Source: DIGJ01 sp031553075
Lineage (GTDB): Bacteria; Bacillota; Clostridia; Lachnospirales; Lachnospiraceae
Direction of reading: 5' to 3'
NCBI GenBank assembly: GCA_031553075.1
Contig: JAVBLX010000216.1
Span: forward strand, 1-10,297
DNA: 10,297 bases
This document shows, in pieces, positions 1 through 6,654 of this stretch (position 1 is its first letter; each line of letters begins with the position of its first letter). Made by a program: the position numbers and the translations under genes. Under the pieces are notes generated by a model. It was not told the origin of the DNA, ran no database searches, and saw only the letters and a program-made list of their open reading frames with translations.

Positions 1-606
1 GCATTATTGATTTTCAGCCTTGCTGCCAATCGTGCCATTAAGCGGGCGGATCCAAATCAAGTGCCAGGGCCTTTTTTGAATGCCATTGAGACGTTGGTTG
101 AGATTATGGACAACCTGGTCGCTTCCAACATGGGACCGAAGATTGCTCCTAAATTTGCAAACTATATTTGTACCTTGGGCGCATTTATACTGATTTCCAA
201 TTTTTCCGGTTTGGTTGGGCTAAGACCGCCAACTGCGGATTATGGTGTTACCTTTCCATTGGCTATCATCACTTGGGTGATGATTCAGTTTAACGGCTTC
301 AAGTATCAGAAGATGGGCAAGATTACCGGCTTATTTAAGCCAATCTTTTTGTTTTTCCCAATCAATCTGATTGGCGAGTTTGCAACACCGATATCCATGT
401 CACTGCGTTTGTTCGGTAACATTTTATCGGGAACCGTAATGCTCACACTGGTTTATGGATTACTGCCCAAGGTGGCAACCCTTATCTGGCCAGCAGCATT
501 GCACGTATATCTGGATGTGTTCTCCGGAGCGATTCAGACTTTTGTATTTCTTATGCTGACTATGGTATTCGTAGCGGATGCCATAGGCGATGACGCCGCT
601 GCTTGA
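1..606 (+). CDS. atpB: F-type ATP synthase subunit a (partial, 5' end outside window)
   Basis: Membrane subunit a of the Fo sector, forming the two ion half-channels beside the c-ring. The frame is open from base 1, so the true start lies upstream; the TTG at 7 is not a credible start because subunit a is normally about 220-270 residues and only about 201 codons are visible. The hallmark helix SLRLFGN is present, with the essential arginine (equivalent of E. coli aArg210) at codon 136 of the visible part. Further hydrophobic segments lie around codons 58-70, 81-95, 116-126, 142-160 and 171-192, the last holding the family's C-terminal AIQTFVF pattern. It is the first visible gene of an atpBEFHAGDC operon. 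Identification is certain; only the N-terminus is missing. Confidence 0.96.
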   Translation, partial: ALLIFSLAANRAIKRADPNQVPGPFLNAIETLVEIMDNLVASNMGPKIAPKFANYICTLGAFILISNFSGLVGLRPPTADYGVTFPLAIITWVMIQFNGFKYQKMGKITGLFKPIFLFFPINLIGEFATPISMSLRLFGNILSGTVMLTLVYGLLPKVATLIWPAALHVYLDVFSGAIQTFVFLMLTMVFVADAIGDDAAA

Positions 607-619
607 TCAAGCAGAAGGC
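595..619 (+). promoter_or_regulatory. Inverted repeat/hairpin at the atpB-atpE junction
   Basis: A perfect 16-bp palindrome, CTGCTTGATCAAGCAG (599-614), spans the atpB stop codon. As RNA it can form a six-pair stem with a GATC loop, extended by GCC (595-597) pairing with GGC (617-619) across a small internal loop. No U-tract follows, so it is not a terminator. A role in mRNA stability or processing upstream of the highly translated c-subunit gene is inference. Confidence 0.5.
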
Positions 620-670
620 ACTTTAAAAAACAAAGAGTGAAAGACATTTTATTTAAGGAGGAACTTGATT

Positions 671-937
671 ATGAGTAACATTACGAATGAAGGTTTAATT
701 TTAGCATGTTCAGCAATTGGAGCAGGATTGGCAATGATTGCCGGTGTAGGTCCTGGTATCGGTCAGGGTGTTGCCGCTGGTTATGGTGCAGAAGCAGTTG
801 GACGTAATCCAGGTGCCAGAGGAACCATCATGTCAACGATGCTTTTAGGACAGGCTGTAGCCGAGACGACAGGTCTTTATGGTTTGGTTATCGCATTGAT
901 CTTGTTATTTGCGAACCCACTTCTTGGTAAACTTTAA
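671..937 (+). CDS. atpE: F-type ATP synthase subunit c, predicted Na+-binding type
   Basis: Rotor-ring proteolipid of Fo, 88 residues, made of two transmembrane helices joined by a polar loop (about RNPGARG, 45-51). Helix 1 carries the glycine-rich packing motif (residues 17-33) and helix 2 the ion-carrying glutamate E65 in AVAETTGLY. The residues that bind sodium in the Ilyobacter tartaricus c-ring (Q32, V63, E65, S/T66, with Y70 holding the glutamate) are all present at identical numbering, so Na+ coupling is predicted. ATG at 671 is chosen over the TTG at 665 because the ribosome site AAGGAGG (655-661) lies 9 nt before the ATG but only 3 nt before the TTG. Identification is certain; ion specificity is inferred from the motif. 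Confidence 0.98.
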   Translation: MSNITNEGLILACSAIGAGLAMIAGVGPGIGQGVAAGYGAEAVGRNPGARGTIMSTMLLGQAVAETTGLYGLVIALILLFANPLLGKL

Positions 938-976
938 TTAAAATAAACCTAAAATTTACCGAGAGGAGGCCGAAAG

Positions 977-1525
977 GTGATTGGAGTGTTAACAACAACC
1001 ATGGAAGGGTTTGACCGGCTCTTTGGGCTGGATTTGCAGTTTTTGGCAGATTCTGTAATTGAGCTGATTGCCATATTTGTATTATTTATAGGCATGTCAT
1101 ACCTGTTATTTAATCCGGCCCGTGCATTTTTAGCAAAGCGTCAGGAAAAAATCCGTGAAGAGATGGAATCGGCAGCCAAGAATCAAGCCGACGCTCAGGT
1201 TCTGAAAAAGCAGTACGATGAGAAGATGACTCAGGTAGGCAAGGAATCCGAAGAAATCTTAAGCGAGACCCGTAAAAAAGCGCTGAAAAAAGAAAATGAA
1301 ATTATAGATGAAGCAAAGGCAGAAGCTGCCCGCATCATTGACAGGGCAAACAAAGAAACAGAATTAGAGAAAAGTAAAATAAAAGATGAAATAAAACAGG
1401 AAATGATCTCCATGGCGTGCTTAATGGCTGGAAAAGTCGCAGCTGCATCTATGGACGATAAGCAACAGGCCGATTTAATCGAAAACACATTAAAAGAGAT
1501 GGGTGATGAGACATGGCAAAATTAG
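977..1525 (+). CDS. atpF: F-type ATP synthase subunit b
   Basis: Peripheral-stalk subunit b, 182 residues. One N-terminal membrane helix (about residues 23-46, ending LLFNPARAF) is followed by a long charged helical domain (about 50-165) rich in E, K, A and Q, which dimerises as the stator stalk and binds delta. The start is a GTG with a strong GAGGAGG site (963-969) 7 nt upstream; the in-frame ATG at 1001 would be a shorter alternative with a poorer site. The 3' end overlaps atpH by 13 bp, which suggests translational coupling. Length and order are normal for the family. Confidence 0.95.
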   Translation: MIGVLTTTMEGFDRLFGLDLQFLADSVIELIAIFVLFIGMSYLLFNPARAFLAKRQEKIREEMESAAKNQADAQVLKKQYDEKMTQVGKESEEILSETRKKALKKENEIIDEAKAEAARIIDRANKETELEKSKIKDEIKQEMISMACLMAGKVAAASMDDKQQADLIENTLKEMGDETWQN

Positions 1526-2061
1526 TTTCCAAAACTTATGGTGAAGCCCTGTTCAAACTGGCCCTGGAAGAGAATAAATTAGACGCTATGGGTAAGGAAG
1601 CGGAAAGCGTGGTTGGTATTATGAAAGACAACCCGGATTTCTTAAAGCTTCTCAATCATCCTAAGATTTCAAGGGAAGAAAAAGTGTCCGTAGTGGAAAA
1701 GATATTCAAAGGTAATGTGTCCGACGAGATTGTAGGATTTCTGGTTATTATTGTGGAAAAAGGCCGTTACGGTGATTTGGAAGAGATTTTTGAGTACTTC
1801 CTTTCCCAGGTGATGGAATACAAAAATATCGGCGTTGCCTATGTCACTTCAGCCGCTTCTTTAACCGGGGAGCAGAAGAAGGCAGTGGAAGAGAGACTTC
1901 TCCAAACGACAAAATATGTTCAGTTTGTTATGCATTACAGCGTGGATGAAACGCTCATCGGCGGTATGGTGATTCGGATTGGTGACCGGGTTGTAGACAG
2001 CAGCATTCGGACCAAGCTAACTACCATGGCGAACGAATTGAAGAAGATACAGCTTTCGTAA
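1513..2061 (+). CDS. atpH: F-type ATP synthase subunit delta
   Basis: Delta (OSCP) subunit, 182 residues, linking the b stalk to the top of the alpha3beta3 head. The N-terminal helical domain starts with the typical KTYGEALFKLALEE pattern (about residues 7-20), and the C-terminal domain holds the family signature around DETLIGGMVIRIGDRVVDSS (about 145-164). The ATG lies inside the end of atpF and has no strong ribosome site of its own, which fits coupled translation. The stop codon is part of the left arm of a long A/T-rich hairpin that follows. Confidence 0.96.
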   Translation: MAKLVSKTYGEALFKLALEENKLDAMGKEAESVVGIMKDNPDFLKLLNHPKISREEKVSVVEKIFKGNVSDEIVGFLVIIVEKGRYGDLEEIFEYFLSQVMEYKNIGVAYVTSAASLTGEQKKAVEERLLQTTKYVQFVMHYSVDETLIGGMVIRIGDRVVDSSIRTKLTTMANELKKIQLS

Positions 2062-2098
2062 AATTTTCAAAAATACAGCGATATTTATGAAAATTTTA
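2059..2098 (+). promoter_or_regulatory. A/U-rich stem-loop between atpH and atpA
   Basis: Arms TAAAATTTTCA (2059-2069) and TGAAAATTTTA (2088-2098) are perfect inverted repeats. Inside them AAAATA (2070-2075) pairs with TATTTA (2082-2087) except for one A-A mismatch, leaving the hexaloop CAGCGA. The result is a 17-position stem that begins in the atpH stop codon. No T-tract follows, so it is unlikely to terminate transcription. It sits 32 nt before the atpA start and may affect mRNA processing or stability (inference). Confidence 0.6.
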
Positions 2099-2130
2099 TA
2101 CAAAAATAAGAAGGAAGGTGCGCAAGTATC

Positions 2131-3639
2131 ATGAATTTGAGACCGGAAGAGATCAGTTCCATAATCAAAGAACAGATTAAGAATTATAGTACAAAACTAG
2201 AAGTCTCTGATGTTGGTACGGTTATTCAGGTTGCCGATGGGATTGCCCGTATCCATGGATTGGAAAAGGCAATGTCAGGGGAGCTTTTAGAATTCCCAAA
2301 TGAAATCTTCGGAATGGTAATGAACCTGGAAGAGGACAACGTGGGTGCCGTATTACTTGGTGACGCTAAGAATATAAATGAAGGCGATACTGTAAAAACC
2401 ACTGGAAGAGTGGTAGAGGTTCCAGTAGGTGACGCCATGCTTGGTCGTGTAGTAAATGCACTTGGCCAGTCAATTGATGGAAAAGGACCAATCGAGACCA
2501 CCAAATACCGTCAGGTAGAAAGAGTGGCATCTGGAGTTATCTCCAGAAAATCCGTAGATACACCATTACAGACTGGTATTAAGGCGATTGACTCCATGAT
2601 TCCAATCGGAAGAGGTCAGCGTGAGTTGATCATCGGAGATCGTCAGACCGGTAAAACAGCCATTGCCATTGACACCATTATCAATCAGAAGGGTCAGGGC
2701 GTAAACTGTATTTATGTTGCCATCGGGCAGAAGGCTTCTACCGTGGCAACCATTGTAAAAACATTGGAAGAATATGGCGCTATGGATTATACCACCATCG
2801 TTGCAGCAACAGCCAGCGAGTTGGCGCCGCTTCAATATATTGCACCATATGCCGGATGTGCCATCGGTGAAGAATGGATGGAAGAAGGAAAAGACGTATT
2901 GGTTATCTATGATGACTTAAGTAAGCATGCGGTAGCCTATCGTACCCTGTCCTTACTCCTTCGCAGACCACCAGGCCGTGAAGCTTATCCGGGAGACGTA
3001 TTTTACTTACATTCCCGATTACTGGAACGCGCAGCAAGACTATCTGACGCATTAGGCGGCGGTTCTTTGACGGCGCTTCCCATTATCGAAACCCAGGCAG
3101 GAGACGTATCTGCATACATTCCTACCAACGTAATTTCCATTACAGACGGACAGATCTATCTGGAGACCGAAATGTTCAATGCGGGCTTCCGTCCAGCGAT
3201 TAATGCCGGACTTTCCGTATCTCGTGTAGGTGGCTCAGCGCAGATTAAGGCGATGAAGAAAATTGCCGGACCAATTCGTACCGAGCTTGCTCAGTTTAGA
3301 GAGCTTGCCGCTTTCTCCCAGTTTGGTTCCGACCTGGATGCCGATACCAAAGAAAAGCTGGCGCAAGGTGAACGTATTCGTGAAATGCTAAAACAGAATC
3401 AATATAAACCAATGGCAGTCGAGTATCAGGTTATTATGGTATATATTGCCACGAAGAAGCATCTTTTGGACATTCCGGTCGATAAGGTTCTGACCTTTGA
3501 AAAAGAATTTTTTGAATTCCTGGATACCAAATATCCAGAAGTGCCAGGAAATATCGCTTCAGAAAAAGTTATGAGTGAAGAGACAGAAGCAGCATTATTA
3601 AACGCATTGAAAGAGTTTAAAGCGAGCAATTCTTTTTAG
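2131..3639 (+). CDS. atpA: F-type ATP synthase subunit alpha
   Basis: Non-catalytic nucleotide-binding subunit of F1, 502 residues, full length. It has the N-terminal beta-barrel (about 26-93, including DGIARIHGL), a central RecA-like domain with P-loop GDRQTGKT at 169-176, and a C-terminal helical domain. The arginine finger that reaches into the catalytic site is R365 in SVSRVGGSAQIKAMK. The ATG at 2131 follows AAGGAAGGTG (2111-2120) with a rather long gap of 10 nt. Nothing is truncated or unusual. Confidence 0.99.
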   Translation: MNLRPEEISSIIKEQIKNYSTKLEVSDVGTVIQVADGIARIHGLEKAMSGELLEFPNEIFGMVMNLEEDNVGAVLLGDAKNINEGDTVKTTGRVVEVPVGDAMLGRVVNALGQSIDGKGPIETTKYRQVERVASGVISRKSVDTPLQTGIKAIDSMIPIGRGQRELIIGDRQTGKTAIAIDTIINQKGQGVNCIYVAIGQKASTVATIVKTLEEYGAMDYTTIVAATASELAPLQYIAPYAGCAIGEEWMEEGKDVLVIYDDLSKHAVAYRTLSLLLRRPPGREAYPGDVFYLHSRLLERAARLSDALGGGSLTALPIIETQAGDVSAYIPTNVISITDGQIYLETEMFNAGFRPAINAGLSVSRVGGSAQIKAMKKIAGPIRTELAQFRELAAFSQFGSDLDADTKEKLAQGERIREMLKQNQYKPMAVEYQVIMVYIATKKHLLDIPVDKVLTFEKEFFEFLDTKYPEVPGNIASEKVMSEETEAALLNALKEFKASNSF

Positions 3640-3663
3640 TGTATATTTAGGAGGTGTGATAAG

Positions 3664-4542
3664 ATGGCCTCAATGAGGGACATTAAACGGCGTAAAAGCA
3701 GTATTCAAAGCACCGGACAGATTACCAAGGCGATGAAGCTGGTTTCGACAGTTAAATTACAGAAAGCCAAAGGCCATGCAGAAGAAGCAAAGCCTTACTT
3801 TCAGTATTTGTATGAAGCCATAAACTCCATTCTTAGAAAGTCCGGGAATCTATCACATCCAATGCTTTCCGGCGGAACGGACGGAGGAGAAGGCTCCTCC
3901 AAAAAGGCCGTTATTGTAATAACCTCCAATCGTGGATTGGCTGGTGGTTACAATGCCAACGTAGTTAAGCTCGTTACCAAGGGAGACTTTTCCAAAGAAG
4001 ATGTCATCGTCTATGCCATCGGAAATAAAGGAAGAGATGCTCTTGCCAGAGCTGGCTACCAAGTGCGTAAGGACTATTCGGAAGTAATCAACGAACCTCT
4101 TTACAATGATGCGGTAGAGATTGGCCGGGATGTAATGACCGCTTTTACCAGTGGAGAGGTAGGGGAAATTTACTTAGCCTATACCGTTTTTAAAAATACG
4201 GTGACTCATATTCCAACCCTGATTAAATTGCTGCCTTTTGGTGCAGTGGCGGAGGATGAGACAGAATCCAGTGACGACAAGTTGATTCTGATGAATTATG
4301 AACCGGAAGCGGAAGAAGTATTGGACAAAATCATTCCTAAGTATATTAACGGTATTATCTATGGCGCCTTAATAGAAGCAGTAGCTGCCGAAAATGGTGC
4401 AAGAATGCAGGCCATGGATAACGCTACCAACAATGCAGAAGAGATGATTGCAGATTTATCTTTGAAATATAACAGAGCACGTCAAAGCTCAATTACCCAG
4501 GAGCTTACGGAAATCGTTGCCGGAGCATCCGCAATTGAATGA
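3664..4542 (+). CDS. atpG: F-type ATP synthase subunit gamma
   Basis: Central rotor shaft of F1, 292 residues. The N-terminal helix (DIKRRKSSIQSTGQITKAMK, residues 5-24) and the C-terminal helix (about 238-290, ending near SSITQELTEIVAGASAIE) form the antiparallel coiled coil inside the alpha3beta3 hexamer. The middle is the Rossmann-like domain, with the conserved ITSNRGLAGGYN segment near residues 86-97. The ribosome site TAGGAGGTGTGAT (3648-3660) is close to ideal. An acidic, serine-rich insert near residues 197-205 (AEDETESSDD) is a probable surface loop. Confidence 0.98.
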   Translation: MASMRDIKRRKSSIQSTGQITKAMKLVSTVKLQKAKGHAEEAKPYFQYLYEAINSILRKSGNLSHPMLSGGTDGGEGSSKKAVIVITSNRGLAGGYNANVVKLVTKGDFSKEDVIVYAIGNKGRDALARAGYQVRKDYSEVINEPLYNDAVEIGRDVMTAFTSGEVGEIYLAYTVFKNTVTHIPTLIKLLPFGAVAEDETESSDDKLILMNYEPEAEEVLDKIIPKYINGIIYGALIEAVAAENGARMQAMDNATNNAEEMIADLSLKYNRARQSSITQELTEIVAGASAIE

Positions 4543-4599
4543 TGAGCTAAAGGTGTTAAGGCGCGCGAAAAGAGAATAAAAGGAGTGAGTGAAAACATT

Positions 4600-5991
4600 A
4601 TGGCAGAAAATATTGGAAAAATCACTCAGATTATCGGTGCGGTTTTAGATATTAAGTTTGAGGAAAACAAGCTTCCTGAAATTTATGAAGCAGTTACAGT
4701 GGAGATAAAAGGAAACACGTTGGTTGTGGAAGTAGCACAGCATTTAGGAGACGACACTGTAAGATGTATTGCGATGGGACCTACCGATGGTCTGGTACGT
4801 GGTATGGAAGCCAAGGCGACTGGCGGACCGATTTCGGTACCGGTGGGTGAAAACACCCTTGGACGTATGTTCAATGTGCTTGGACAGCCAATTGATGGTA
4901 AAGCAGCACCAGATGGTGTGGAATATAAGCCAATTCACAGAAAGGCACCTGTTTTTGAGGAATTATCCACATCAACGGAGATATTGGAAACAGGCATCAA
5001 GGTCGTAGACTTACTTTGTCCTTATCAAAAAGGCGGAAAGATCGGCTTGTTTGGTGGAGCAGGAGTAGGAAAGACCGTTCTGATTCAGGAATTAATTACA
5101 AACATTGCCACCGAGCACGGTGGATATTCGGTATTTGCCGGTGTAGGCGAGCGTACCAGAGAGGGAAATGACCTCTATTATGAAATGATAGAATCCGGAG
5201 TTATCAATAAAACTACCATGGTGTTCGGACAGATGAACGAACCCCCTGGCGCCAGAATGAGAGTAGGCCTTACCGGTCTTACCATGGCTGAGAATTTCCG
5301 TGATGAAGGTGGAAAAGACGTATTGCTCTTCATAGACAATATCTTCCGTTTCACGCAGGCAGGTTCAGAGGTTTCCGCATTACTGGGACGTATCCCAAGT
5401 GCTGTTGGATACCAGCCAACTCTTCAAACCGAGATGGGTGCCCTTCAGGAGCGTATTACCTCCACAAAGAACGGTTCCATTACATCCGTTCAGGCTGTTT
5501 ATGTGCCCGCCGACGATTTAACCGACCCGGCACCAGCAACTACCTTTGCTCACCTGGACGCAACGACCGTACTATCCCGTTCCATCGTAGAGCTGGGTAT
5601 CTACCCGGCAGTAGATCCACTGGAATCAACCTCCCGTATTCTTGATCCTCACGTAGTGGGAGAAGAACACTATCAGGTTGCCCGTGGTGTACAGGAAATT
5701 TTACAACGCTATAAAGAATTACAGGATATCATAGCCATCCTTGGTATGGACGAGCTTTCCGAAGAAGATAAGATTCTGGTATCCAGAGCAAGAAAGATTC
5801 AAAGATTTTTATCCCAGCCATTTAATGTAGCGGAACAGTTTACCGGTCTTCCTGGAAAATATGTACCAATCGCTGAAACAATTCAAGGCTTCCGTGAAAT
5901 CATGGAAGGAAAGCACGACGACATACCGGAAAGTTATTTCTTAAATGCAGGAAACATCGATGATGTAGTTGCAAAGTGGAATAACAAATAA
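4600..5991 (+). CDS. atpD: F-type ATP synthase subunit beta
   Basis: Catalytic subunit of F1, 463 residues, synthesising ATP from ADP and phosphate. It has the N-terminal beta-barrel (GKITQIIGAVLDIKF, residues 6-20), P-loop GGAGVGKT (152-159), catalytic E184-R185 in GERTREGND, Walker B aspartate D246 in LLFIDN, and the C-terminal DELSEED motif (384-390) that contacts gamma and epsilon. ATG at 4600 is preferred because the encoded MAENIGKI start matches the family. The in-frame GTG at 4585 overlaps the AAAAGGAG ribosome site and would add only five residues. The gap from that site to the ATG (14 nt) is long. Confidence 0.99.
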   Translation: MAENIGKITQIIGAVLDIKFEENKLPEIYEAVTVEIKGNTLVVEVAQHLGDDTVRCIAMGPTDGLVRGMEAKATGGPISVPVGENTLGRMFNVLGQPIDGKAAPDGVEYKPIHRKAPVFEELSTSTEILETGIKVVDLLCPYQKGGKIGLFGGAGVGKTVLIQELITNIATEHGGYSVFAGVGERTREGNDLYYEMIESGVINKTTMVFGQMNEPPGARMRVGLTGLTMAENFRDEGGKDVLLFIDNIFRFTQAGSEVSALLGRIPSAVGYQPTLQTEMGALQERITSTKNGSITSVQAVYVPADDLTDPAPATTFAHLDATTVLSRSIVELGIYPAVDPLESTSRILDPHVVGEEHYQVARGVQEILQRYKELQDIIAILGMDELSEEDKILVSRARKIQRFLSQPFNVAEQFTGLPGKYVPIAETIQGFREIMEGKHDDIPESYFLNAGNIDDVVAKWNNK

Positions 5992-6001
5992 GGAGGGTCT
6001 T

Positions 6002-6409
6002 ATGGCTGATAAAATATTTAAGATCCAGATTATCTGCCCCGAACGAGTTTTCTTCGATGGAGAAGCAGATATGTTGGAACTGAGAACCACGGAAGGCGAT
6101 ATAGGAATTCTGGCTGGACACATTCCCTTAACTGCGGTGATTGCTCCTGGCGTTCTCCGTATTATGAATGGCGGGGAAACCAAAGAGGCAGCTTTGCACG
6201 AAGGCTTTATAGAGATTCTCCAGAATAAAGTAATCATCCTTGCAGAGGCCTGTGAGTGGCCTGGAGAAATTGATTTGGATCGTGCGCGGGAAGCTCAAAT
6301 TCGAGCAGAACGGCGAATGAAAGGTGGCGAGAGTAACGACCTGGCAAGAGCAGAGTTAGCGCTCCACAAGGCGTTAGTTCGAGTTGATCTGGCAGAAAAA
6401 TACAAATGA
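6002..6409 (+). CDS. atpC: F-type ATP synthase subunit epsilon
   Basis: Epsilon subunit of F1, 135 residues, part of the central stalk and a common inhibitor of ATP hydrolysis. The N-terminal beta-sandwich covers about residues 1-86, with the typical LRTTEGDIGILAGHIPLT stretch near 25-42. A two-helix C-terminal domain, rich in A, R and E, follows from about 90. ATG at 6002 is chosen because AGGAGG (5991-5996), overlapping the last base of the atpD stop, lies 5 nt upstream; a start at 5969 would lie inside atpD. It is the last gene of the operon. Confidence 0.97.
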   Translation: MADKIFKIQIICPERVFFDGEADMLELRTTEGDIGILAGHIPLTAVIAPGVLRIMNGGETKEAALHEGFIEILQNKVIILAEACEWPGEIDLDRAREAQIRAERRMKGGESNDLARAELALHKALVRVDLAEKYK

Positions 6410-6428
6410 ATTAGAGAAAATAGGTAAT

Positions 6429-6468
6429 AAACACGCTGATTGTTCCTGTGAATAGTCAGCGTGTTTTT
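6429..6468 (+). terminator. Intrinsic terminator of the atp operon
   Basis: AAACACGCTGA (6429-6439) pairs perfectly with TCAGCGTGTTT (6456-6466). The stem extends inward by six more pairs (two of them G-U) to a CTGT tetraloop at 6446-6449. The downstream arm merges into a run of five T (6464-6468). It lies 20 nt after the atpC stop and separates the ATP synthase operon from the sugar transporter. Confidence 0.92.
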
Positions 6469-6486
6469 GTTCAAATAAGAAAAAAT

Positions 6487-6567
6487 ATTATCAAGTAAAA
6501 AAAATTACCAAGTAGAAATATTACCAAGTAGAAATATTACCAAGTAAAAATATTGCTAAGTAAAAAT
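6487..6567. repeat. Tandem array of five 16-bp A/T-rich repeats
   Basis: The unit is ATTACCAAGTARAAAT. Copies start at 6487 (ATTATC variant, 17 bp through an extra A), 6504, 6520, 6536 and 6552 (ATTGCT variant). Copies 2 and 3 are identical and copy 4 differs by one base. Each of copies 2-4 contains TAC-CAA-GTA, a small dyad. The array lies just upstream of the promoter of the sugar-binding protein gene, about 28 bp before its -35 box. It may be an array of regulator sites or a neutral tandem repeat; the sequence alone does not decide. Confidence 0.85.
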
Positions 6568-6586
6568 TTTACTTATTATGGTAAAA
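6557..6586. promoter_or_regulatory. Palindromic operator candidate at the end of the repeat array
   Basis: TAAGTAAAA (6557-6565) and TTTTACTTA (6567-6575) form a perfect 9-bp inverted repeat around a single A. The right half also pairs with GTAAAA (6581-6586) as TTTTAC-N8-GTAAAA. The right arm resembles an inverted copy of the AAGTAAAAAT part of the neighbouring repeat. It ends 8 bp before the predicted -35 box, a common place for a regulator site; the regulator is unknown. Confidence 0.45.
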
Positions 6587-6594
6587 ATTATCCG

Positions 6595-6623
6595 TTCAAA
6601 TGCTTTTGCTGAATGTCTATAAT
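6595..6623 (+). promoter_or_regulatory. Sigma-A-type promoter of the sugar transporter operon
   Basis: The -35 box TTCAAA (6595-6600, four of six consensus bases) is separated by exactly 17 bp from a perfect -10 box TATAAT (6618-6623). Transcription is expected to start near 6630, giving a leader of about 25 nt before the binding-protein ATG. It lies between the atp terminator and the first transporter gene. Confidence 0.75.
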
Positions 6624-6654
6624 AAGAATATAAAAAAACAGGAGGATGTATTTT

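Noticed and set aside
1231..1488. Minus-strand ORF within atpF, and similar minus-strand ORFs in atpA, atpG, atpD and the binding-protein gene
   Set aside because: They lie antisense to well-identified genes, have no ribosome sites or recognisable domains, and follow from codon bias on the coding strand.
2059..2098. atpH-atpA stem-loop as a transcription terminator
   Set aside because: The stem is almost all A/U, no T-run follows, and essential genes of the same operon lie downstream.
4769..5008. 79-codon plus-strand ORF in another frame of atpD
   Set aside because: It lies wholly inside the beta subunit gene, which has every expected motif in its own frame.
5969..6001. Upstream start for atpC inside atpD
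   Set aside because: The added residues do not match epsilon subunits, and a proper AGGAGG lies 5 nt before the ATG at 6002.
6487..6567. Tandem repeats as a CRISPR array
   Set aside because: The 16-bp units are directly adjacent with no unique spacers, and no cas genes are in view.
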